DNA of 20,130 nt. Source: an uncultured Clostridia bacterium. Its GTDB lineage: Bacteria > Bacillota > Clostridia > Lachnospirales > Lachnospiraceae. The stretch's first letter is position 1, and the number at the start of each line of letters is the position of its first letter. The translations under genes and the position numbers were made by a program. Below are positions 8,020 through 14,533 of the stretch, in pieces. The stretch covers positions 1-20,130 of the forward strand of contig CALASV010000200.1 in assembly GCA_937888895.1 (NCBI GenBank), read 5' to 3'. Under the pieces are notes generated by a model that did not search any database, had not been told where the DNA came from, and saw only the letters and a program-made list of their open reading frames with translations.

Positions 8020-9421
8020 GTTTCTTTCCTCCATCTACTGTTGCTACAAGAATACATTTTGTTTCTTTCGTTACACGATATGCTTCGCTATTTCGAATAC
8101 CAGGAATCCAAATAGTACGATTTCCTTCTGCCAAAATCCAATATGCCATTCGTTCTTCTTTTGGCACTTTAGCATTTGCCAATACATCTAACACTCTTTT
8201 TTTCCTTCCATCCGTATATAAAACAATAGTATCTTCTCTCTCTGGCGTCTTTAAGACAATACTACTATCTATTTTATCATAATCGAACCATTTCGTATAG
8301 GTGCAATTTGGAATTATACAAATTTTTTCTTCTATATTTAGAGAATCTTCTTCTATTTTGCAAAGGAATAACGATAATTTACCCATTCCATTTGGCAATT
8401 CTACTTCAAAAGGAAACTGTTTCACTTCATAATAATATGTTTGTGTCTCGTTTTTTTTCCCTATCCAAAGTTTTTCATAATTTCGTTTTGCAATAATTCC
8501 TTGTTGTAAATCAATTTGCTTTCCTGTCTGCTTTTTCATTAACTTCATACACTGATTCACATATAAAGCAGTAATATCTTTTTTATTCCCCATAACATAA
8601 CATAATGCCTTATATATTGCTCGTTCTACAAGCAAAGAATCTACACACAAAAGTTGTGAAATACAAATTTCTACTACACCATTATGTTCTGCCACCGTAC
8701 GCAAGTAAAGTTCCTCTGTCTGATGTTCTAAATATTGTTCTACACGTTGTAAATAATCTGCTGTTTCTACGATATGTTCTACAGCCTTCGTTTGAATTTT
8801 CTTTGCTGTTGGTATAATTTTCCCACGAATCAAGTTTCTCGTATATTCTTCCTCAAAGTTAGTAAGGTCTATACAATAAGTTTGATTTTTTTCCTGCAAA
8901 TATTGTTCAATGTCCTCTCTTGTCATACAAAGTAAAGGTCGAATTACAACTCCATTCTTTACAGACATTCCAGAAAGTCCTTTCAATCGACTACCACGAA
9001 ATAATTGAAATAATACAGTTTCTGCTTGGTCATTTTTATGATGAGCAACTGCAATTTTATTACAATTATATTCTTTTACTAACTTCATAAAGGCTTCATA
9101 TCTTGCATTTCTACCAGCTTCTTCTATCGTCCAACCATTTTTCTTTGCTAGACTTTCTACATCTACAGAAACAACTTGCAACTGTAATCCATGCTTTTTA
9201 CAAAGCTCTTTGCAAAAAGTCTCATCTTCTTTTGCTGCTTCTCCTCTTAGGTTATGATTGATGTGGACTGGCACTAAATATAATTCCCATTCTATAGCTA
9301 GCTCTAATAACACTAGAAAAAGGCAGGTGGAATCTGCTCCCCCTGAGAGTCCAAGCAAAATTCGGTCTCCCTGATAAAGCAGTTCTTTCTGCCTACAAAA
9401 TGCTTTTATCTTGTCTATCAT
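8009..9421 (-). CDS. tilS: tRNA(Ile)-lysidine synthetase
   Basis: A 470-residue enzyme that converts the wobble C of the CAU-anticodon tRNA-Ile into lysidine, so that it reads AUA. The N-terminal PP-loop ATPase has LSGGADST (residues 25-32). Conserved segments such as HINHNLRG, EEAGRNARYEAF and AHHKNDQAETVL follow. The substrate-binding and C-terminal regions, ending near GRKKRVLDVLANAKVPKEER, are present. The start ATG has AAGGA seven bases upstream. The gene overlaps hpt by 11 bases, and a candidate promoter lies just before it. Confidence 0.95.
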   Translation of the reverse strand: MIDKIKAFCRQKELLYQGDRILLGLSGGADSTCLFLVLLELAIEWELYLVPVHINHNLRGEAAKEDETFCKELCKKHGLQLQVVSVDVESLAKKNGWTIEEAGRNARYEAFMKLVKEYNCNKIAVAHHKNDQAETVLFQLFRGSRLKGLSGMSVKNGVVIRPLLCMTREDIEQYLQEKNQTYCIDLTNFEEEYTRNLIRGKIIPTAKKIQTKAVEHIVETADYLQRVEQYLEHQTEELYLRTVAEHNGVVEICISQLLCVDSLLVERAIYKALCYVMGNKKDITALYVNQCMKLMKKQTGKQIDLQQGIIAKRNYEKLWIGKKNETQTYYYEVKQFPFEVELPNGMGKLSLFLCKIEEDSLNIEEKICIIPNCTYTKWFDYDKIDSSIVLKTPEREDTIVLYTDGRKKRVLDVLANAKVPKEERMAYWILAEGNRTIWIPGIRNSEAYRVTKETKCILVATVDGGKKHER

Positions 9422-9453
9422 ATTAAAATCCTTTTTTATCGTGTTTGCAATAC

Positions 9454-9482
9454 ATTGTACCTCTAATTTTGAAAAATAACAA
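9454..9482 (-). promoter_or_regulatory. Promoter for tilS-hpt-ftsH
   Basis: On the minus strand TTGTTA (9482-9477) and TACAAT (9459-9454) are 17 bases apart, within the 68-base gap between the spoIIE stop and the tilS start. This would uncouple the housekeeping genes from the sporulation gene upstream. Confidence 0.55.
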
Positions 9483-9489
9483 GCAAAAT

Positions 9490-10950
9490 TTATACAGAAT
9501 GATGATTATTCTGCTGTTTTATATTATATTCATTCGAAACAGTAGAACTATAACGTTTTTTTTGCGAAACTCTACAAACAAGCACGGTCATATCATCTTT
9601 AGGTTCAAAATTTTGCACAAGCAAAGAAGCATTTAAAATCCTTCCTGCCATTATTTGTGGACTTTGCTCCTCTTCTTCTCCTACTACATTTTGTAAAAAT
9701 TCAATTCGTTCTTCTGGTGGAATCATATCTAATACACCATCACTCATCATAATAATACAATCTCCTGCATACAATTTTTTTACAAGAAAATCATAATCTA
9801 CTTTTTGTACCATACCAATCGGAAGTGTTTTTGCCTCCACACATTCCATCCACTTTCCACGACGAATAAATGTAGCAGCACCCCCAATTTTAATAAACTC
9901 GCATGTTCCACTATATAAATTAATGCGACTAATATCTAATGTAGCAAACATTTTTTGTTCTGCTCTAAGTGCTAATACCGAATTGATGAGACGAATCGCT
10001 GTTTCTTCTTTAAAACCAGCAGATAACATCCGTTCTAATAAACGAAGAATCGCTTCACTTTCTTTCGCTGCTTCTTCCCCACTTCCCATACCATCCGATA
10101 AAATCATTGCCATTTCCCCTTCTTCTTCATAAAAAAAAGAAAAGGAATCTCCTGATACTTCCCCTGCTTGCTTTGCAGAATGTGCCACACCTGTTGTCAC
10201 ACAATACGCAGGTGTTTCCTGAAATACGAATACTTTCTCTTCTTCAGAAAGATACCGTTTCCATTGTCCATATTCTTTTACAGGAAATCCCAACCTTTCT
10301 GCTAATAATCGTTCTAACATTGGCACGGATATTTTTCGTTTTCCACTATCACATCGTACTTTCATACGAAGTTCTCTACCTTTCCCTAAACGATGTCTTG
10401 TCTGTATTTCCTTCACTCGAATATGATACTTTTTTAACCACGCTATCATATCTTTTTTTTGTTCCTCGGAAAGATATTCTTCCTTACACATCGTACTTTG
10501 TACTTGCTGAAAGAAATGAGCTGTTTCTTCTAATTGTTGAACAAGTGCCTCTTTTCCTTCCATCATCTGATTAAAGGTTGCCCTTTTCATTCGTTCCATA
10601 AACATCGCCAAATTCATTTCTTCTGGGATTTTTTCTCCATAAAAACAATCTTTTCTAAAAAATTCTGGAAAATTTTCAAGTATCGCACTTCCTTCTTTTT
10701 CCATACTAAACAACGCATACCAAAATGCTTCACTTCTTTGTTCTCCACCATCAGCAAGACACAGTGCTCTTTTCGGACAAGTTTTGCAAAGCTTGTCCAT
10801 CACATACCCAGCAATTTGTTCACTTTCTCTATATTCCATTCCTTCCCGTCTCGTTATGTAAGAAGAAAAGACTCTCGCTAATTCTTGATAAGACTCTGCT
10901 GCCCTTGCTGCCCATTCTTCTAAATCATAGCTCCAATTTTGCACTTCCAT
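9490..10950 (-). CDS. spoIIE: SpoIIE-type serine phosphatase without the membrane domain
   Basis: SpoIIE dephosphorylates the anti-anti-sigma factor SpoIIAA and so activates sigma-F in the forespore. In B. subtilis it is about 827 residues, with a multi-spanning N-terminal membrane domain, a central region and a C-terminal PP2C phosphatase. Here the protein is 486 residues and no membrane segment is visible. It begins in what matches the central region, which carries a CxxC-type cluster (Cys55, Cys58, Cys64). The phosphatase runs from about residue 245 with metal-site motifs intact: GDSF (Asp268), SDGMGSG (285-291), SDGVLD (403-408) and DDMTVLV (452-458). The start at 10950 has GGAGG eight bases upstream. 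The longer frame beginning at 11010 starts inside the promoter's -35 element and is rejected. Upstream there is no room for the missing domain, because divIC stops at 11162. Confidence 0.9.
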   Translation of the reverse strand: MEVQNWSYDLEEWAARAAESYQELARVFSSYITRREGMEYRESEQIAGYVMDKLCKTCPKRALCLADGGEQRSEAFWYALFSMEKEGSAILENFPEFFRKDCFYGEKIPEEMNLAMFMERMKRATFNQMMEGKEALVQQLEETAHFFQQVQSTMCKEEYLSEEQKKDMIAWLKKYHIRVKEIQTRHRLGKGRELRMKVRCDSGKRKISVPMLERLLAERLGFPVKEYGQWKRYLSEEEKVFVFQETPAYCVTTGVAHSAKQAGEVSGDSFSFFYEEEGEMAMILSDGMGSGEEAAKESEAILRLLERMLSAGFKEETAIRLINSVLALRAEQKMFATLDISRINLYSGTCEFIKIGGAATFIRRGKWMECVEAKTLPIGMVQKVDYDFLVKKLYAGDCIIMMSDGVLDMIPPEERIEFLQNVVGEEEEQSPQIMAGRILNASLLVQNFEPKDDMTVLVCRVSQKKRYSSTVSNEYNIKQQNNHHSV

Positions 10951-10977
10951 TCTCCTCTCCTCCCTTATTATCCACTC

Positions 10978-11053
10978 ATTATACAAAACAAGGACTTGTT
11001 TTTTTGTCAAAATAGAGTTACTTTTTCCAAAAACTCATTTCCAACTTTCGACG
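10978..11053 (-). promoter_or_regulatory. Spo0A-type promoter of spoIIE with three 0A-like boxes
   Basis: On the minus strand TTGACA (11010-11005) and TATAAT (10983-10978) are perfect hexamers but 21 bases apart, too far for unaided housekeeping sigma. B. subtilis spoIIE and spoIIG promoters have this unusual spacing (21 and 22 bp) and need Spo0A~P. Boxes resembling the 0A core TGTCGAA occur as CGTCGAA (11053-11047), TTTGGAA (11031-11025, weak) and TGACAAA (11009-11003, overlapping the -35). Their starts are exactly 22 bases apart. Spo0A binding is an inference. Confidence 0.65.
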
Positions 11054-11073
11054 AAAAAATGTGAACTGTTTAG

Positions 11074-11147
11074 AACGGTTTAATGCAAATAAGTCCTACT
11101 ACGATAGCACTTTATCAACGCACTATTGTAATAAGACTCATTCCGTT
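11074..11147 (-). ncRNA. Long hairpin RNA element between divIC and spoIIE
   Basis: On the minus strand 11142-11128 pairs with 11102-11088 over 15 positions. One A-C mismatch follows, then 11126-11120 pairs with 11110-11104 over seven positions around a nine-base loop. AACGG (11147-11143) can also pair with CCGTT (11078-11074) across a bulge. Several pairs are G-U, which hold only in the minus-strand transcript. It could be a 3' end structure for yabP-yabQ-divIC, a small RNA or a remnant of a mobile repeat. No U-run follows the main stem directly; a weaker hairpin with a T-run lies at about 11055-11080. Confidence 0.5.
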
Positions 11148-11161
11148 AAGACCTTTTCTCA

Positions 11162-11479
11162 TTATTCTTCTGTTTCTGGTCGAAAAATAATCTCTTCTTC
11201 GTATACTAAACCTAATCTCTCTCTTGCAATTTCTTCAATATATCGTGTTGTTTGCATATAAGCTGCCCTGTCTTTTAAAATCTCTGCCCTATCTTGCTCA
11301 TCTTGCAATTTTTCTTCTAATTCACTATACTGAGTTTCTAAAGCCTTCTTATCTTTTTGCACAGAAAATGTATTAAAAGACATAACAACAAACAATACAA
11401 ACACTACAAATGCAATAACTTTAAGACCACTTTTCTTCTGTTTATTTTTTCTTTTTGGATTTCTGGTCACAATTTCCAC
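11162..11479 (-). CDS. divIC: DivIC/FtsB-family septum formation initiator protein
   Basis: A 105-residue bitopic membrane protein of the division machinery, or a sporulation-linked relative. The N-terminus is basic (residues 5-18), a single membrane segment spans about 19-37, and a coiled coil follows (about 40-72). The family-like segment ARERLGLVYEEEIIF lies near the C-terminus. Length and layout fit DivIC/FtsB. B. subtilis has divIC in the same place, directly after yabQ. The reading frame begins at GTG 11479, overlapping yabQ by 38 bases, but an internal GTG at 11470 with GGAA five to six bases upstream is an equally good start. The exact start is uncertain. Confidence 0.85.
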   Translation of the reverse strand: MEIVTRNPKRKNKQKKSGLKVIAFVVFVLFVVMSFNTFSVQKDKKALETQYSELEEKLQDEQDRAEILKDRAAYMQTTRYIEEIARERLGLVYEEEIIFRPETEE

Positions 11480-11858
11480 ACTCTAACACCCGACCTTTTT
11501 CACTATTTTTTCGATTTTTCCATAATTTTAATAGTAACTTTATTTTAAAGGGTTTTCCTAACTTTTGCAATAGTCTCTTTCGTATAACCTCTAAAATTTT
11601 TCCAAAAGAAGTTATGTAACAATAAATCCCTAATAAAAATCCTATAAAAGCATACCATCGTAAAATTCCATTATTTTTTTCATACACTACGAAAAAAAAG
11701 AAAAAACCAGCTCCTGACAAAAATAAAATATCTTGTGCATCTACAAATTCTTTCCTATGAAAAAAAAGAGTCCGAACAAACAATAGGATATGATAACAAA
11801 AGGATACAACCACGCCATATAATATCATTGCAAATGCATACTCTAACTCTATTTGCAT
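11442..11858 (-). CDS. yabQ: Spore cortex biosynthesis protein YabQ
   Basis: A 138-residue membrane protein. In B. subtilis YabQ is made in the mother cell, sits in the outer forespore membrane and is needed for cortex formation. Three hydrophobic segments are visible at about residues 7-30, 43-60 and 67-86, followed by a strongly basic tail. This topology and the position between yabP and divIC support the call more than any single motif. The ATG has AGGGG eight bases upstream. The gene lies 11 bases after yabP, and its 3' end overlaps the divIC frame. Confidence 0.85.
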   Translation of the reverse strand: MQIELEYAFAMILYGVVVSFCYHILLFVRTLFFHRKEFVDAQDILFLSGAGFFFFFVVYEKNNGILRWYAFIGFLLGIYCYITSFGKILEVIRKRLLQKLGKPFKIKLLLKLWKNRKNSEKGRVLECGNCDQKSKKKK

Positions 11859-11869
11859 ACTGTCTACCC

Positions 11870-12154
11870 CTATCGAAATAATCGTTTTACTATCGACTCT
11901 TTTTCTCCTCCTTTACCAGCTTTATCCACATAAATAAAACTATCTATTTGTCCTTCTAAATCTACTTCTCCCTTTTCCACAGTAAGCCGTTTCACAAATA
12001 AATCATTTCCACGAATCATCAAAACTCCCATCGTTGTATTTAAAACAACTTCCTTTGCATCAAAAGAAACAACCTCTTTTATCCCCGTAAGTTCTGCTGA
12101 CTTTCTCCCCTGTATCAATACTCGATGTGGTCCTGTACGAAGAGCTTCTTCCAT
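11870..12154 (-). CDS. yabP: Sporulation protein YabP
   Basis: A 94-residue protein of the YabP/YqfC family. It is predicted to be mostly beta strand, with the family-like segment VVSFDAKEVVLNTTMGVLMIRGNDL in the middle (residues 28-52). B. subtilis yabP is a mother-cell sporulation gene directly upstream of yabQ, as here; its biochemical role is not settled. The ATG has AGGGGGA seven bases upstream. Only 15 bases separate the start from a strong hairpin at 12170-12212, so either transcription passes that hairpin or the promoter overlaps it. I could not identify a convincing sigma-E promoter. Confidence 0.88.
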   Translation of the reverse strand: MEEALRTGPHRVLIQGRKSAELTGIKEVVSFDAKEVVLNTTMGVLMIRGNDLFVKRLTVEKGEVDLEGQIDSFIYVDKAGKGGEKESIVKRLFR

Positions 12155-12169
12155 TCTTTATCCCCCTAC

Positions 12170-12212
12170 AATAAAAAGTCATGTATCTTATCCACATACT
12201 TGACTTTTTATT
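12170..12212 (-). terminator. Inverted repeat, terminator-like, between rqcP and yabP
   Basis: AATAAAAAGTCA (minus strand 12212-12201) is perfectly complementary to TGACTTTTTATT (12181-12170), with further pairing inside, and ends in a T-rich tract. It fits a terminator for the hup-rqcP transcript, 38 bases after the rqcP stop. Its symmetry means it would also work on the opposite strand. Confidence 0.75.
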
Positions 12213-12249
12213 ATAAAGATATGCACTTTTTCAACATTCTATTCCTACA

Positions 12250-12489
12250 TTATAAATACTTAAACAATTCTTTGGCTGTTTCCTTCTTTGTTGTATCTTG
12301 AATATCTAGTACTTCTACACGAACGGACTTTGTACCAAATCCAATTTCAATAATATCCCCTACTTTTACTTCAGCAGATGCTTTTGCCACTTTATCATTA
12401 ATCATTACTCGACCTGCATCACAAGCCTCATTTGCTACGGTTCTTCTTTTAATTAAACGAGAAACTTTTAAATATTTATCTAATCTCAT
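12250..12489 (-). CDS. rqcP: S4-domain ribosome quality control protein RqcP (YabO/Hsp15-like)
   Basis: A 79-residue protein that is essentially one S4 RNA-binding domain: MRLDKYLKVSRLIKRR at the start, then ANEACDAGRVMINDKVAKAS and VKVGDIIEI. B. subtilis RqcP (YabO) binds stalled 50S subunits and works with RqcH in alanine tailing of incomplete chains. The start is the ATG at 12489, with GGAGG five bases upstream; a frame from 12501 would include that site. The gene lies just after the HU terminator and before yabP, and B. subtilis likewise has yabO before yabP. Confidence 0.92.
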   Translation of the reverse strand: MRLDKYLKVSRLIKRRTVANEACDAGRVMINDKVAKASAEVKVGDIIEIGFGTKSVRVEVLDIQDTTKKETAKELFKYL

Positions 12490-12509
12490 AATTTCCTCCA
12501 TATATAGTT

Positions 12510-12536
12510 AAAAAGGCTGTCAGATTCCTGACAGCC
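12510..12536 (-). terminator. Intrinsic terminator after hup
   Basis: On the minus strand GGCTGTCAG pairs perfectly with CTGACAGCC around a four-base loop, followed by TTTTT. It lies about 35 bases after the HU stop and only about 10 bases upstream of the rqcP ribosome binding site, so rqcP depends on read-through unless it has a hidden promoter. Confidence 0.92.
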
Positions 12537-12571
12537 CATTTTGCCTTCTGTTACCCTAGAAAAGATATGGA

Positions 12572-12847
12572 TTACGCATTCACAGCATCTTTTAATGCCT
12601 TACCTGCTTTAAACTTAGGAGCCTTAGAAGCTGCAATTTCAATCTTTTCCTTAGTCTGTGGGTTGATACCTTCTCTTGCTGGTCTTTCAGATACTTCAAA
12701 TGTACCAAAACCAACTAACTGAACTTTTTCACCCTTCTTTAATTCTTCTGTAACTACCTCAACAAATGCCTTTAATACTTTTTCAGAATCCTTCTTTGTT
12801 AATCCTGCGTTTTCTGCGATAGCGGAAACTAATTCTGTCTTATTCAT
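12572..12847 (-). CDS. hup: HU family DNA-binding protein
   Basis: A 91-residue nucleoid protein that bends and compacts DNA as a dimer. The sequence shows the full family pattern: MNKTELVSAIAENAGLTKKD at the start, GFGTFEVSERPAREGINP around the beta arm (about residues 47-64), and KAPKFKAGKALKDAVN at the end. The start is the ATG at 12847, with AGGAGG about 10 bases upstream; a longer frame from 12913 has no such support. HU between mazG and rqcP is not the B. subtilis order. No confident promoter was found in the 98-base gap to mazG. A strong terminator follows. Confidence 0.97.
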   Translation of the reverse strand: MNKTELVSAIAENAGLTKKDSEKVLKAFVEVVTEELKKGEKVQLVGFGTFEVSERPAREGINPQTKEKIEIAASKAPKFKAGKALKDAVNA

Positions 12848-12945
12848 TGTAAAAAATCCTCCTATAAACGTATGTGATACAAGAGTCAGCAAATGATTGC
12901 ACAGAGAAATCACATTCTTACAGTCAAAACAATAAGTATTTTAAC

Positions 12946-13764
12946 CTATTCTGAACGGCTATTTTCCTTTTTTAAGTGCACCCAAAGAGTATCTAATTCT
13001 TCTGCTGACATCTCATTTAATTGTTTTCCCTCTTTTTGGGCAAGCACCTCAATGCCTGTACATCTATTTATAAACTTATTAATAGCATTTGTCAAGGAAT
13101 TTTCTGCATTCAAATCTAAAAATCTCGATAAATTAATGACAGAAAATAGCAAATCTCCAAATTCTTCGTCTAATCGTTGTTTTTTGTCAGTTTTCGACAA
13201 GTCCTTTTTGGCAATCACTTCTTCTAATTCCGTTAATTCTTCCTTCACTTTTCCAAGCACTTGTGCTAAAGATTCAAACTCTAATCCAACCTTTGCTGCC
13301 TTTTTTTGTACTTTCGCTGCACGAATATTAGCTGGATATGCTTTCGCCACTCGATGAAGTGTATCTGATAATGTTTCCTCAGATTTTTCTTTCTTTTTGA
13401 TATCTTCCCATTGTTCTAATACTTTCTCTGAAGTATCTACCTCATTTTGTTCTCCAAATACATGAGGATGACGGCGAATCATCTTTTCACAAATTTCATC
13501 CACAACATCTTCCATTGTAAAATGACCTTCTTCTGAAGCAATTTGAGAATGTAACACTACTTGTAATAATACATCTCCAAGTTCTTCTCTCAAATTTTTA
13601 TAATCGCCTGTTTCTTCATACGTTTGAATGCCATCCACAACTTCATACGCTTCTTCTAACATACATTGTTTTAAAGAGGAATGTGTTTGTTCCTTGTCCC
13701 ATGGACAACCATTCTCACTTCGCAATGCTTTAATTACCTTTAAAAAATCTTCATAAGTATGCAT
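12946..13764 (-). CDS. mazG: Nucleoside triphosphate pyrophosphohydrolase MazG
   Basis: A 272-residue enzyme with two tandem MazG modules that cleaves nucleoside triphosphates to monophosphates and pyrophosphate, a house-cleaning role. The first module shows the opening CPWDKEQTHSSL, then LEEAYEVVDGI and EELGDVLLQVVLHSQ with the acidic metal ligands. The second has EEFGDLLFSVINLSRFL near residues 221-237. The start is the ATG at 13764, with AAAGGAAG six bases upstream; an earlier in-frame ATG at 13833 would overlap spoVT by 47 bases and has no matching site. It begins 22 bases after spoVT. B. subtilis yabN, which carries an extra N-terminal methylase-like domain, occupies the same region. That domain is absent here. 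Confidence 0.95.
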   Translation of the reverse strand: MHTYEDFLKVIKALRSENGCPWDKEQTHSSLKQCMLEEAYEVVDGIQTYEETGDYKNLREELGDVLLQVVLHSQIASEEGHFTMEDVVDEICEKMIRRHPHVFGEQNEVDTSEKVLEQWEDIKKKEKSEETLSDTLHRVAKAYPANIRAAKVQKKAAKVGLEFESLAQVLGKVKEELTELEEVIAKKDLSKTDKKQRLDEEFGDLLFSVINLSRFLDLNAENSLTNAINKFINRCTGIEVLAQKEGKQLNEMSAEELDTLWVHLKKENSRSE

Positions 13765-13786
13765 TGTTTTCTTCCTTTCGTATTTT

Positions 13787-14332
13787 CTAACTCTCCATTT
13801 GGCGACCAAGGAATGAAGCTGCTGTCGTTGCAACTTTCAATTCCATATCCCCTACCGTTTGTTTTCCATCTCTTGCTAAAAGTAATACTGCACCAATCAC
13901 ATCCCCTTCACAAATAATTGGAGCAATCACCTGCCCTGTATATTCTTCTTCATCATAACTAATTGCTATGAAATTTTTATCTCCTTTCATGGCTACTAAA
14001 GACTCTCGTTCTGTCATTAACTCCTCTAATTCTTTACTCACTGCTTTTGCAAGAAGGTCTTTTTTTCCACCACCAGCCACAGCAATAAATTGGTCACGGT
14101 CAGCAATCACTGCAACTAATCCTGTTGTTTGTGCCATCGCCTCTGCATATTGCTTTGCAAAAATACTTAATTCTCCAATTGGAGAATATTTTTTTAAAAT
14201 AATTTCACCCTCACGGTCTGTAAAAATTTCTAATGGGTCTCCTTCACGAATACGAAGCGTTCTTCTAATTTCCTTTGGTACTACTACTCGTCCTAAATCG
14301 TCAATACGACGTACAATTCCTGTTGCTTTCAT
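13787..14332 (-). CDS. spoVT: Stage V sporulation transcription factor SpoVT
   Basis: A 181-residue regulator. Residues 1-50 are an AbrB-type swapped-hairpin DNA-binding domain (MKATGIVRRIDDLGRVVVPK, RRTLRIREGDPLEIF). Residues about 55-178 form a GAF-like domain (AEAMAQTTGLVAVIADRDQF, EYTGQVIAPIICEGDVIGAV). In B. subtilis SpoVT modulates sigma-G genes in the forespore. Length and both domains match the family closely. The ATG has AAGGAG eight bases upstream. A 201-base gap separates it from tyrA, holding a short hairpin (14418-14441) but no promoter I can call with confidence. It is the first gene of the sporulation block. Confidence 0.95.
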   Translation of the reverse strand: MKATGIVRRIDDLGRVVVPKEIRRTLRIREGDPLEIFTDREGEIILKKYSPIGELSIFAKQYAEAMAQTTGLVAVIADRDQFIAVAGGGKKDLLAKAVSKELEELMTERESLVAMKGDKNFIAISYDEEEYTGQVIAPIICEGDVIGAVLLLARDGKQTVGDMELKVATTAASFLGRQMES

Positions 14333-14417
14333 ATATTCTACTCCTTTTCTTTACTCTAAAAATGTGCTAAAAAGCCTGTATTTATACGAGTTTTCAATGT
14401 TTTCCAATGAACACTCT

Positions 14418-14441
14418 ACCTAAATCCTTACTAGGATAGGT
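14418..14441 (-). repeat. Short hairpin upstream of spoVT
   Basis: On the minus strand ACCTA and TCCT pair with AGGA and TAGGT around a four-base AGTA loop. No T-run follows, so it is not a standard terminator. It lies between the end of the aromatic operon and spoVT, and its role is unknown. Confidence 0.4.
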
Positions 14442-14533
14442 TGTTATTTTTCACTTTTTATTAGTATCACACTTTTTGTAAAAATTATGAGTAGATTTTC
14501 CAATTCTTTTGAATTTTTTAGAAAAAGAAGAAC

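Noticed and set aside
8308..10881. Plus-strand frames opposite tilS and spoIIE, up to 155 codons
   Set aside because: Antisense shadows of well-supported genes, rich in Leu/Phe/Ser as expected from AT-rich antisense, without ribosome binding sites.
10951..11010. Extended N-terminus of SpoIIE (start at 11010)
   Set aside because: The TTG at 11010 is part of the promoter's -35 TTGACA, and the ATG at 10950 has the ribosome binding site.
12170..12249. Sigma-E promoter for yabP
   Set aside because: GCATATC resembles a -35 but no CATACANT-like -10 stands 13-15 bases downstream.
12848..12945. Promoter for HU in the gap after mazG
   Set aside because: TTGACT and TTGCTG are present but no -10 lies at 16-18 bases; spacings of 18-20 with poor -10 matches were the best found, so none is called.
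14333..14533. Sigma-G or housekeeping promoter for spoVT
   Set aside because: CGTATA with CATTTTTA at 18 bases and TTGGAA with TATAAA at 15 bases were considered; both are too weak or badly spaced.
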